Below are positions 51,880 through 61,182 of a stretch of DNA of 64,000 bases, piece by piece (position 1 is the stretch's first letter; the number at the start of each line of letters is the position of its first letter). The DNA comes from Symbiobacterium thermophilum (GTDB lineage: Bacteria; Bacillota; Sulfobacillia; DYFQ01). Under the pieces are notes generated by a model, which was given only the letters and a program-made list of their open reading frames with translations, was not told the DNA's origin and did no database searches. The position numbers were made by a program, and so were the translations under genes. The stretch is taken from positions 1 through 64,000 of the forward strand of contig DYFQ01000003.1 in assembly GCA_020725105.1 (NCBI GenBank). The letters are read 5' to 3'.

Positions 51880-53273
51880 GCCCCGCCCTCCTCAGATCCG
51901 AACAGTTGCAGGAGCCCGCGGACGGCGTCCCCGAGGCCCACCCGTTCCCGCTCGGCCTGGCGCAAGAACGCCCTGATGGGACCGATCCGGTCCCGGGCAT
52001 AATCGATCTCGGGGTTGGATCCGGGCCGGTATGCCCCCACGTTGATCAGGTCCTCGGCATCCTGAAAGACGGCCAGCACCCGCTTGAGCCGCATGGCCGC
52101 GTCCCGGTGGCGCTCGTCTGCCACCTCGGGCATGACCCGGCTGACGCTTTCCAGCAGGTCGATGGCCGGGTAGTGGCCCTGGGCCGCGAGCCGCCGCGAC
52201 AGCACCACGTGGCCGTCCAGCAGGCTGCGCATGGTGTCCGCCACCGGCTCCGACATGTCGTCGCCGTCGACCAGCACCGTGTAGAAAGCGGTGATGGTGC
52301 CCCGGGGCGAGGTGCCCACCCGCTCCAGCAGCCGGGGCAGCAGCGCGAAGACCGACGGGGTGTAGCCCCGGGCGGTGGGCGGCTCACCGACGGCGAGCCC
52401 CAGTTCCCGCTGGGCCATGCAGAACCGGGTGATCGAATCCATGACCAGCATCACGTCGGCGCCCCGGTCGCGGAAGTACTCGGCGATGGCGGTGGCGGTG
52501 AATGCCGCCTTGACCCGGACCAGCGCCGGCTGGTCGGAGGTGGATACCACGACCACCGAACGGGCCAGCCCCTCGGTGCCCAGGTGCTGCTCCAGGAACT
52601 CCCGGACCTCGCGGCCCCGCTCCCCGACCAGGGCGACCACGGAGACGTCGGCGGCGGTGTTGCGCGCGATCATGCCCAGCAGCGTGCTCTTGCCCACGCC
52701 CGACCCCGAAAAGATGCCCAACCGCTGCCCCTTACCGCAGGTCAGGCAGGCGTCGATGGCCCGTACCCCCACCGAAATGGCCTCGGTGATCCGCGGGCGC
52801 TCCAGTGGCGGCGGTGGGCTCTGGGAGGTGACCGGACAGGTAGCCTCCGCCTGGACCGGGCCGCCGTGATCGATGGGCCGGCCAAGCCCGTCCAGGATCC
52901 GACCGAGCAGTTGCGTCCCCACCGGGATTCTCAGCGGGTGGCCGGCGGCGATGACCTCGTCACCCGGGGCGGTGCCGGCCATCTCCCCCAGCGGCATCAG
53001 CAGCACCTGGCCCTCGCGGAACCCCACCGCCTCGGCCAGGACCCGGGCCGGCTTCAACGTTGCGCCACCACCGCGGGCCACCTGGCCGGAGGTGCCGTCG
53101 GGCCTGACCGGGCCCGGAACGATGTAGCAGAGGTCGCCCACCTTCACGCGAGGCCCCCGGGACTGCACCAGCAGGCCGACCACCTGGTTTACCCGGCCCC
53201 GGTAGGCGAAGGTGTCGACCTGGCCGGCGGCCCGCACGAGCCGGTCCACGGTAGCGGTGACATCCTCAGCCAT
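51876..53273 (-). CDS. fliI: Flagellar export ATPase FliI
   Basis: 'GKGQRLGIFSGSGVGKSTLLGMIARNTAADVSVVALVGERGREVREFLE', 'MDSITRFCMAQRELGLAVGEPPTARGYTPSVFALLPRLLER'. Confidence 0.97.
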   Translation of the reverse strand: MAEDVTATVDRLVRAAGQVDTFAYRGRVNQVVGLLVQSRGPRVKVGDLCYIVPGPVRPDGTSGQVARGGGATLKPARVLAEAVGFREGQVLLMPLGEMAGTAPGDEVIAAGHPLRIPVGTQLLGRILDGLGRPIDHGGPVQAEATCPVTSQSPPPPLERPRITEAISVGVRAIDACLTCGKGQRLGIFSGSGVGKSTLLGMIARNTAADVSVVALVGERGREVREFLEQHLGTEGLARSVVVVSTSDQPALVRVKAAFTATAIAEYFRDRGADVMLVMDSITRFCMAQRELGLAVGEPPTARGYTPSVFALLPRLLERVGTSPRGTITAFYTVLVDGDDMSEPVADTMRSLLDGHVVLSRRLAAQGHYPAIDLLESVSRVMPEVADERHRDAAMRLKRVLAVFQDAEDLINVGAYRPGSNPEIDYARDRIGPIRAFLRQAERERVGLGDAVRGLLQLFGSEEGGA

Positions 53274-54060
53274 CGCGGACCACCTCCTCGATGAGGGCGC
53301 GCTCCAGGTTGGCCATGCGCTCCGAGAGGCTGGCGTCCAGTACGCCGTGCTGGCTCTCCACCACGCAGCCGCCGGGTTCCACCGCGGGGTCTCTGATGAT
53401 CTCCACCTTCGCCTGGGCCCTGGCCCCGGCGAGCCACCGGCCCCGCTCGGCCTCGGCCAGCCCGGCGTCCCGAGGATTCACGCGGACCACCAGTTCCTCT
53501 TCCTCCGTGAGCCGCGCGATGGCTGCCCGCAGGCTGTGAAGCACCGTCTCGGGTCTGGCTTCCACGGTCTCGCCGATGATGGAGCGGGCCACGGCGACGG
53601 CCAGCCTGACCACGTCGGCTTCCAGCCCGGCCAGCCGCCGCGCCTTCTCCCGGCGGGCCTCCGCCAGGACCGCCGAGGCCTCCTCCAGCATCCGCCTGGC
53701 CTCCAGGCGGGCCGCCTCCAGCCCCTCCCGCTTGCCTGCCTCGAACCCTTGCTGCCGCGCCTGGCGGGCCAGATTCTCCGCCTCCTGCCGGGCGTGCTGG
53801 AGCATGTTGTCGGCTTCACGGCGGGCCGCCTCCGGATCCGCGCCGGGGGAGGGCCGCGCCTGCGCGCCCTCGGGCTGGGCGGCGCGCCGGGGATGCTCCT
53901 CCCTTGCGGGCCGGCGCCGGGACGGGCCACGGCCCGGCCTTGGACCCGACCCTTCAGGGAACTCGGGCACAAAGGGCTTTGGGTCCGCCGACCGTCGGCC
54001 CACGTCCACGGCGGGGTGGGTTGCCTTCTTGACGGCCCGGGACTTGATGATCCTAGACAA
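53266..54060 (-). CDS. fliH: Flagellar assembly protein FliH (start uncertain: TTG 54060 or GTG 54078)
   Basis: 'LSRIIKSRAVKK … EADNMLQHARQEAENLARQARQQGFEAGKREGLEAARLEARRMLEEA … VRVNPRDAGLAEAERG'. Confidence 0.87.
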   Translation of the reverse strand: MSRIIKSRAVKKATHPAVDVGRRSADPKPFVPEFPEGSGPRPGRGPSRRRPAREEHPRRAAQPEGAQARPSPGADPEAARREADNMLQHARQEAENLARQARQQGFEAGKREGLEAARLEARRMLEEASAVLAEARREKARRLAGLEADVVRLAVAVARSIIGETVEARPETVLHSLRAAIARLTEEEELVVRVNPRDAGLAEAERGRWLAGARAQAKVEIIRDPAVEPGGCVVESQHGVLDASLSERMANLERALIEEVVRDG

Positions 54061-55069
54061 CGAGTTCGTCGCCTCCACCCCGCGCGATGACGATTTCGCC
54101 CTCTTCCTCGAGCTTGCGGATGGCGTTGACGATCTTCTGCTGCGCCTCTTCCACCGACCGCAGCCTGACCGGGCCCAGGTACTCGATGTTTTCCAGGAGG
54201 TTCTCCTGGGCGCGCTTGGACGTGTTCTTGAGGATCTTTTGCTTGACTTCGTCCGAGGCCACCTTGAGGGCCAGCGGCAGGTCCCGCGACATGTCGATCT
54301 CTCTGAGCATGCGCTGGACGGAACGATCGTCCAGCAGCACGATGTCCTCGAAGACGAACATCCGCTTCTTGATCTCCTCGGCCAGATCGGGATCCTGCAC
54401 CTCGAGGATCTCGATGATGGCCTTCTCGGTGCCCCGGTCAACGTGGTTGAGCACGCCCACCACGGCGTCGATGCCGCCGGCCGCGGCGTACTCCTGGCTC
54501 ATCACCGACGAAAGCTTGCGCTCGAGCACGCGCTCGACCTCACGGATGACGTCGGGCGAGGTGCGGTCCATGGTGGCGATCCGCCGGGCCACGTCGGCCT
54601 GGCGCTCGGGCGGTAGCGCCGAGAGGATCACCGCCGCCTGGTCCGGGTGAAGGTAGGCCATGATGAGCGCGATGGTCTGCGGGTGTTCGTTCTGGATGAA
54701 GTTCAGCAACTGGCCCGGATCGGTGCGGCGCAGGGCGTCGAAGGGCCGCACCTGGAGGGTCGAGGTGAGCTTGTGCATGATGTCCAGCGCCCGCTGGGAA
54801 CCCAGGGCCTTCTCCAGCACCTGCTTGGCGTAATCGATGCCGCCCTGGGCGATGAACTCCTTGGCCAGGGCCATCTGGTGGAACTCCTCGATGACCTTGT
54901 CCCGGGTCTCGCTGTTGATCTTGCGCAGGCTGGCGATCTCCAGGGTGAGCTGCTCCACGTCCTCTTCCCCCAGGTGCTGCAGCACCTGGGCCGAGGCTTC
55001 CGCGCCCAGGGAAACCAGGAGGATGGCGGCTTTTTGCTTGCCCGACAGTCCCTGCCGCGCCAGCGCCAT
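54053..55069 (-). CDS. fliG: Flagellar motor switch protein FliG
   Basis: 'LLNFIQNEHPQTIALIMAYLHPDQAAVILSALPPERQADVARRIATMDRTSPDVIREVERVLERKL'. Confidence 0.97.
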   Translation of the reverse strand: MALARQGLSGKQKAAILLVSLGAEASAQVLQHLGEEDVEQLTLEIASLRKINSETRDKVIEEFHQMALAKEFIAQGGIDYAKQVLEKALGSQRALDIMHKLTSTLQVRPFDALRRTDPGQLLNFIQNEHPQTIALIMAYLHPDQAAVILSALPPERQADVARRIATMDRTSPDVIREVERVLERKLSSVMSQEYAAAGGIDAVVGVLNHVDRGTEKAIIEILEVQDPDLAEEIKKRMFVFEDIVLLDDRSVQRMLREIDMSRDLPLALKVASDEVKQKILKNTSKRAQENLLENIEYLGPVRLRSVEEAQQKIVNAIRKLEEEGEIVIARGGGDELVV

Positions 55070-55072
55070 GGT

Positions 55073-56695
55073 CTAGTCCTCCGAAAGCCAGGTCCGCAGA
55101 AGTTGGGCCACCGACTCGGGTTGCTCCCTGGCCAGCCCCTGAATCCGCTCGCGCCGCTCCAGCCGCTCCTGCTCCTCAGGAGAAAGCTCGATCTGAGGGA
55201 GGCCGGCAAAGCCCATGGCGGACGACCCGGCGCCTACCCGTCCGGTGCCGGCCGCGCCGACGGCCAGTTCAGCCCGGCGGAACGCCCCGTAACCCGGAGC
55301 GACGCCCCGCGCCGGCCCGGTGACAGGCTCCGCCGCCCGCCGCCGGCGGCCGCGGAACCACCAGATGGCCAGGAGTGCCGCGGCGGCGATGGCCCCCCGG
55401 GTCACGTTGGATCGCAGCCGCTGCTCGGCCGCGGCCTGGGCTTCCATGTCCGCCTTGACCGCTTCGGCCATGGTGGTGTCGAAGGTCATCCCGGTGACGA
55501 TGATGGAATCACGCCGTTCGGGGTCCACGCCGATGGCCGCCGCCACCGTGGCCTCGATGGCCTGCTGCTCGGCGGGGGCAAGCTGGCGATTGACCACGAC
55601 GGCCACCGACAGCCGGCTGACGCTGCCCGGCGCCACCACCAGCCGCTCGCGGATCTCGTTGAGTTCGAAGTTCTTGACCACCTGGGAGCGCTCGGCAGCG
55701 CTTTCCCCCGCCTGGCCCGCCGGCGCCTGGTAGGTCGGAAGGTTGGACGAGGCGCCGGGAACGCCGCCGGCCGACTGGGACGTGCCGCGGAAGGTCTCCT
55801 GCAGTTCCTGCATGGACCGGAGAATGCCCTGGGTGTCGCGGACCGGCTCGAACAGGCTCTTGTCCACCACCCGCTCGTCGAAGTTGAGCTGGGCGGTGAC
55901 CCGCGCCACCACGTTGCCCGGCCCCAGGACCTGCTCCAGGAGACCCTGGAGGCTCCGCTCCAGCTCTCGCTGGAACCGCTGCTGGACGTCGAGGCGGGAA
56001 AGGGCGGCCGCGCCCCCCGGCGACTCCAGGTCGGCCGAAAGGATCCGGCCGGTGGTGTCGACGACGGTGACGTCAGCGGGGCGTAACCCTTCGACGCTGG
56101 AGGCGACCAGGTGAACGATGCCCCGCACCTGGCCGGAGTCCAGGATGGCGCCCGGCCGCAGCTTCACGAAGACCGCCGCCGTCGCCGGGCTCGACTCGCT
56201 GACAAAGAGCCGTTCCTGGGGTAGGACGATGTGGACCCGGGCCTCCTCCACCGCCGCGATCTTGCGGATGGTCCGGGTCAGCTCGCCCTGGAGCGCCCGG
56301 ACGTAGTTCACCCGGCGCTCGAACTCGGTGGCGCCGAGCTTGGTGCGGTCGATGATCTCAAACCCCACCACGCCGCCCCGGGGCAGCCCCTCGCCGGCCA
56401 GTTGCATCCGCAGCGCGTGCACCTGGTCGGCCGGCACCATGATGGCGCTGCCACCGTCGCCGATCCGGTAGGCCACCCCCCGGTCGTCCAGCTTCTTCAG
56501 GATCTCGCCGGCGTCGGACTCGTCGAGCCGGGCGTAGAGGGTGACGTACTCGGGCTGGCCGGCGTACATGACCACCCACAGCACCAGCGCCAGCACCACG
56601 GCGGCACCGATCGCCGCCACGGCGCCCTTCTGGCGCCGGGTCAGGCTCCGCCACGTGTCCAGAAGTCCCTGACGCGGGTTGCCGGTCTCAGCCAT
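55073..56695 (-). CDS. fliF: Flagellar MS-ring protein FliF
   Basis: 'YVTLYARLDESDAGEILKKLDDRGVAYRIGDGGSAIMVPADQVHALRMQLAGEGLPRGGVVGFEIIDRTKLGATEFERRVNYVRALQGELTRTI'. Confidence 0.97.
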   Translation of the reverse strand: MAETGNPRQGLLDTWRSLTRRQKGAVAAIGAAVVLALVLWVVMYAGQPEYVTLYARLDESDAGEILKKLDDRGVAYRIGDGGSAIMVPADQVHALRMQLAGEGLPRGGVVGFEIIDRTKLGATEFERRVNYVRALQGELTRTIRKIAAVEEARVHIVLPQERLFVSESSPATAAVFVKLRPGAILDSGQVRGIVHLVASSVEGLRPADVTVVDTTGRILSADLESPGGAAALSRLDVQQRFQRELERSLQGLLEQVLGPGNVVARVTAQLNFDERVVDKSLFEPVRDTQGILRSMQELQETFRGTSQSAGGVPGASSNLPTYQAPAGQAGESAAERSQVVKNFELNEIRERLVVAPGSVSRLSVAVVVNRQLAPAEQQAIEATVAAAIGVDPERRDSIIVTGMTFDTTMAEAVKADMEAQAAAEQRLRSNVTRGAIAAAALLAIWWFRGRRRRAAEPVTGPARGVAPGYGAFRRAELAVGAAGTGRVGAGSSAMGFAGLPQIELSPEEQERLERRERIQGLAREQPESVAQLLRTWLSED

Positions 56696-56712
56696 CGGCT
56701 AGCGAAACCCTC

Positions 56713-57042
56713 CTACACCTGGAGCCGCATGATCTCCTGATACGCTTCAAGCGCCTTGTTGCGAAGCTGAACCGTCAGGTTCAGCAGCAGGTTGGCCTGC
56801 TCGGTGGCGATCATCACCTGGTGCAACTCCACCGGCTCCCCCGCCGCCAGGGCCATCGACAGCTTGTCCGCGTCAAGCTGGGCCTGATTGACCCGGGCCA
56901 CCGCGTCGGCCAGCCACTGGCCGAAGCCCGGCGTCCCGGCCAGCGCCTCGCCGGCCCGCCCCGGGCCCGCTGTCCCGTCGCCGACGCGCGGCATGGGTAC
57001 GCCGAGGCCCGGTCCCTGACGCTGGATGGGATCCACCGGCAT
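56713..57042 (-). CDS. fliE: Flagellar hook-basal body complex protein FliE
   Basis: 'VNQAQLDADKLSMALAAGEPVELHQVMIATEQANLLLNLTVQLRNKALEAYQEIMRLQV'. Confidence 0.94.
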   Translation of the reverse strand: MPVDPIQRQGPGLGVPMPRVGDGTAGPGRAGEALAGTPGFGQWLADAVARVNQAQLDADKLSMALAAGEPVELHQVMIATEQANLLLNLTVQLRNKALEAYQEIMRLQV

Positions 57043-57123
57043 CCTGCCCCCTCCTCAGTCACTCGGTGCCGGTCGCGGGCCAAGCGGCCGGCCCCGCCGG
57101 CCCGGCGGCACGCGGCCATGCGT

Positions 57124-57648
57124 CTAACTCCGCCCGATGTCCAGCGCTCTGGAGGCCATGGCCTTGGCCGCGTTGATGGCCGTGACGTTGGCCTCGTAGG
57201 CGCGGGTCGCCGAGATCAGGTCCACCATCTCCGTCACCAGGTCCACGTTGGGCAGGGCCACGTAGCCGTCGGCATCGGCGTCGGGGTGCGTCGGGTCGTA
57301 CTGAAGCTTCGGCGGCGACTGGTCCTGCGCGATGGCCACCACCCGGACGCCCCGGCCCGCCCCGGCTTCAAAAAGCCCGGCCCCGAAGGGCCAGGGGCCG
57401 GCGGGTCCGGCGTATCCCGCCCACGCCTGGCCGTTCATGCCGCCCGCGTGCAACAGGGCGGCGGCAAACGGCGGCACCGGGGCGGCCGCCTCCCGGGGCT
57501 GGTAGACCGGCATCTGGCGCCGGTACGGCCCGCCCTCAGGGGTACGCGTCGTGTTGAGGTTGGCGATGTTGTTGGCAACGATCTCCAGCCGCAACCGCTC
57601 CGCGGTCAGCGCCGAGCCGCTCGCCTCAAGGGCCCGGAAGATCCGCAC
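57124..57648 (-). CDS. flgC: Flagellar basal body rod protein FlgC
   Basis: 'LRLEIVANNIANLNTTRTPEGGPYRRQMPVYQ … YVALPNVDLVTEMVDLISATRAYEANVTAINAAKAMASRALDIG'. Confidence 0.96.
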   Translation of the reverse strand: MRIFRALEASGSALTAERLRLEIVANNIANLNTTRTPEGGPYRRQMPVYQPREAAAPVPPFAAALLHAGGMNGQAWAGYAGPAGPWPFGAGLFEAGAGRGVRVVAIAQDQSPPKLQYDPTHPDADADGYVALPNVDLVTEMVDLISATRAYEANVTAINAAKAMASRALDIGRS

Positions 57649-57651
57649 CTG

Positions 57652-58077
57652 CTAGCGCCTCCCCTCGAAGATCACCGACTGCCACTGCAGAAAGCGCCGG
57701 GAGATCTGGCGGGCCAGGGCGTCGTACCACAGCTGGTTCTCGGCCAGCCGGATCATCTCGGCTTCCAGGGTGACGTTGTTGCCGTCGGCCCGCTCGGCCG
57801 AAGCCGTGTCCCGTAACACCCGAGGGGCAACCCCTCCGGGGTCGGCGGACGGGGTACCAAGGTGCCGGGGGTGGGTCAGGACAAGGGGAACCGGCTGCCG
57901 GCCCCGGTCGGCCAGGGCCCGGCGGAGGTCATCCTCGAACCGAACTTCCAGGCGCTTGTACCCAGGCGTGTTGGCGTTGGCCAGATTGTGAGAAATGGCC
58001 TGGTGGCGCATGCTGCCCGCGTCCAGCGCGCGCCGGACGACGCTCACCACCTGGTCCTCGAACAGCCTGCCCATCAC
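57652..58077 (-). CDS. flgB: Flagellar basal body rod protein FlgB
   Basis: 'RHQAISHNLANANTPGYKRLEVRFEDDLRRAL … NNVTLEAEMIRLAENQLWYDALARQI'. Confidence 0.95.
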   Translation of the reverse strand: MMGRLFEDQVVSVVRRALDAGSMRHQAISHNLANANTPGYKRLEVRFEDDLRRALADRGRQPVPLVLTHPRHLGTPSADPGGVAPRVLRDTASAERADGNNVTLEAEMIRLAENQLWYDALARQISRRFLQWQSVIFEGRR

Positions 58078-58124
58078 GGACGCCCCTCCCTGGGCCGGTC
58101 CTTGGGCGTGCTTCCTGCCCGCCC

Positions 58125-58170
58125 GAAAAACGAACCTGTCTCACCCCGGGTGACGAAGCGAGACAGGTCT
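58125..58170 (-). terminator. Terminator (expression platform) of the second c-di-GMP riboswitch
   Basis: Minus strand ACCTGTCTC…GAGACAGGT then TCGTTTTT. Confidence 0.8.
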
Positions 58171-58177
58171 GGCCTGT

Positions 58178-58278
58178 TCCTTCGGCAGCCCGGCGATCCT
58201 GGCCCCGGCCACTGGCCGGGTGCGGTAGACCCGTAGCTTTGCGTCCCTGCCTTTCGGCGGGTTTGCCTTTATCGGGAA
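58178..58278 (-). ncRNA. Cyclic di-GMP-I (GEMM-I) riboswitch aptamer, copy 2 (flgB-proximal)
   Basis: Minus strand GGCAAACCCGCCGAAAGGCAGGGACGCAAAGCTACGGGTCTA…GCCGGGCTGCCGA. Confidence 0.9.
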
Positions 58279-58327
58279 CCCGTATCCGGTTGTCGTCGCG
58301 GACTCGCCGTGCGGCCCCCCCCCCAGC

Positions 58328-58373
58328 AAAAAAGCCCGTCGTTCGCTGCCCGGCTGCCGCGAGACGACAGGCT
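58328..58373 (-). terminator. Terminator (expression platform) of the first c-di-GMP riboswitch
   Basis: Minus strand GCCTGTCGT-C-TCGC…GCGA-ACGACGGGC then TTTTTT. Confidence 0.8.
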
Positions 58374-58376
58374 CTG

Positions 58377-58478
58377 CCCTCGGCAACCCGGCAGCCATCG
58401 CCCGGCGTCGGCCGGGCCTTAGGCCCGCGGCTTTGCGCCCCTGCCTTTCGGTCAGGTTTGCCCTTGGCGAGTCCTCGG
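58377..58478 (-). ncRNA. Cyclic di-GMP-I (GEMM-I) riboswitch aptamer, copy 1 (promoter-proximal)
   Basis: Minus strand GGGCAAACCTGACCGAAAGGCAGGGGCGCAAAGCCGCGGGCCTAAGG…GGCTGCCGGGTTGCCGA. Confidence 0.92.
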
Positions 58479-58743
58479 AGCCTTTTTTGATTCTGACTCT
58501 GACTCCAGCCCCCATAAGGGGTGGCGTCAGCGCCCATTCTACATCCGTGGGTAAATTCCTTCTCTATTGCCAGAAATTTTCCCAGAACATGCCTCGTAGC
58601 ACCGAATACGAATCATCAGCCCAGCTAGAGGGGGTCGTATTGCTACTCAACTCCAGGACTCAGGAACGCCGGCAGGGAGGTCGGGCCGGCCGGGCGAAGC
58701 CCCGAACCGGCCGGCCCGCGGGGCCGGCGGAGGAGGTTTGACG

Positions 58744-58968
58744 GTGGAACTCAAGGAGCTTCTGGAGATCCTCGTCTGCCCGGCCTGCAAGAGCCGGCTC
58801 GACCTGGTCGGCGAGGTCTGGCTCGCCTGCACCGACCGCGAGTGCCGGCGGAACTACCCCATCCGCGACGGCATCCCGGTGATGCTGGTGGAGGAAGGCG
58901 ACCGGTTTGCCGGGCTGTCCCGGGAGCAGTTGCTCAAGACCGCCCCGGGACCGGCCGAGGGCGGGTAG
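58744..58968 (+). CDS. Trm112/UPF0434-like small zinc protein
   Basis: 'ELKELLEILVCPACKSRLDLVGEVWLACTDRECRRNYPIRDGIPVMLVEE'; AGGAGG seven nt upstream of GTG. Confidence 0.88.
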   Translation: MELKELLEILVCPACKSRLDLVGEVWLACTDRECRRNYPIRDGIPVMLVEEGDRFAGLSREQLLKTAPGPAEGG

Positions 58969-59139
58969 CCGCCGCTCGGTATGCCGCTCGCGAAGCCGGG
59001 TATACCACCCACCGGAATGTATACAATGGACTGTCGGGGTGACCGGACAGGCCTCCCGCGCCCCGGCGCGGCATGCCCTCCGGGAGCCCGGGACCTGCGG
59101 GCCCAGAACGATAGTCAAAACGCCCGGGAGGGATGATTC

Positions 59140-59757
<618 letters not shown>

Positions 59758-60026
59758 CGAAGTCCTGCTTCTGGACGCCGCCCTGCTGGAGACTTGCGTG
59801 GCGCAACTGCCGGAGCCCGGCCCGTCGTGGACCCTGGTCCGCGCGGGCCGCCTCGCCACTGCGGCCGCCCGCTGCTCCAGGTCGCCGGGAGCGGGCGCCG
59901 GGTCCCGCCTGAAGACCGGGGTCCAGCCGGCGGGACGGGTGAGCGCTGAGGCAAACCAGACCCGCGGCTCCGACGGTCGCGCCGGCCCAGGCCAGCGGTG
60001 AGGCGTACCGCCGCAACGGCCGGGCG

Positions 60027-61127
60027 TCACCCATCCCCGAACTCCGCCAGCCTGACCGGCAGGTAGCGCCGGCCCCAGTTGCCCGGCCGGGCCTCGAACA
60101 CCCCGGCGCAGGGAGCGCCGCAGCCCCGGCAGGCGCCGTCCGGCGTCAGGTTCCACGCCTTCAGCTCGTACCACCGGCGACCGACGAGCAGCGCGCCGCA
60201 CTCGTGGCAGTAGGTGCTGTCGCCGGCGGGGTCCCAGACGTTGCCGGTGTAGGCGTAGCGGACGCCGTTTCCGAGCGCGATCTCCCGCGCCCGCCGGAGG
60301 GTGGCGGGGGGCGTGGGCGGCCGGTCGCGGAGCATCCAGTCGGGGTGAAAAGCGGTGAAGTGAACGGGCACCTCGGGCCCCAGTTCCTCCACCACCCACC
60401 GGGTCATGGCGTCGATCTCCTCCGGCGAGTCGTTCTCGCCGGGTATCACCAGGTTGGTGAGCTCCAACCAGACCTCGGTCTCGTGTGTCAGGTAGACCAG
60501 AGTGTCCAGCACCGGCCGCAGCCGCCCGGCGCACAGCCGGTGGTAGAAGGCCTCGGTGAAGCCCTTCAGGTCCACGTTGGCCGCGTCGATGTACCGGTAG
60601 AACTCGGCCCTGGGCTCGGGGCAGACGTAGCCCGCGGTGACCGCCACGGTCTTGATCCCCAGCTCGCGGCACGCCCGGGCCACGTCGATGGCGTACTCGT
60701 GAAAGATCACGGGGTCGTTGTAGGTGAACGCCACGCTCCGGCAGCCCAGCGCCCGGGCGGCCCGGGCGATCCGCTCGGGCGAGGCCGCGTCGGCCAGGGT
60801 GTCCACTTCCCGCGACCTGGAGATGGCCCAGTTCTGGCAGAAGCGGCAGGCCAGGTTGCAGCCGGCGGTGCCGAAGGAAAGAACCGGCGTCCCGGGTAAG
60901 AAATGATACAGCGGCTTCTTCTCGACGGGATCCACGCAGAAGCCGCTGGACCGGCCGTAAGTGGTCAGCACGATCCGGCCACCCTGGCAGGCCCGGACGA
61001 AGCAGAGCCCCCGCTGCCCCTCTCGCAGCCGGCAGTGACGGGGGCACAGGTCGCACTGGATGCGGCCGTCGGGCAGTTCGTGCCAGTATTCAGTGGGGAC
61101 CACCGAACCGTGCGTCACACCGCGCAC
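60027..61127 (-). CDS. amrS: AmmeMemoRadiSam system radical SAM enzyme
   Basis: 'ALGCRS…', radical SAM cluster 'FGTAGCNLACRFCQNWAISR', N-terminal 'GRIQCDLCPRHCRLREGQRGLCFVR'. Confidence 0.93.
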   Translation of the reverse strand: MRGVTHGSVVPTEYWHELPDGRIQCDLCPRHCRLREGQRGLCFVRACQGGRIVLTTYGRSSGFCVDPVEKKPLYHFLPGTPVLSFGTAGCNLACRFCQNWAISRSREVDTLADAASPERIARAARALGCRSVAFTYNDPVIFHEYAIDVARACRELGIKTVAVTAGYVCPEPRAEFYRYIDAANVDLKGFTEAFYHRLCAGRLRPVLDTLVYLTHETEVWLELTNLVIPGENDSPEEIDAMTRWVVEELGPEVPVHFTAFHPDWMLRDRPPTPPATLRRAREIALGNGVRYAYTGNVWDPAGDSTYCHECGALLVGRRWYELKAWNLTPDGACRGCGAPCAGVFEARPGNWGRRYLPVRLAEFGDG

Positions 61128-61182
61128 CGGGCCTCACTCCGTTGCCGGTCCCGATCAGCCAGCGGTTGCAGGGGGAAACGGC

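Noticed and set aside
57929-58537. ORFs across the flgB leader (57929..58537, 58141..58515)
   Set aside because: They overlap the two riboswitches, whose RNA signatures explain the sequence and the apparent repeated peptide pattern.
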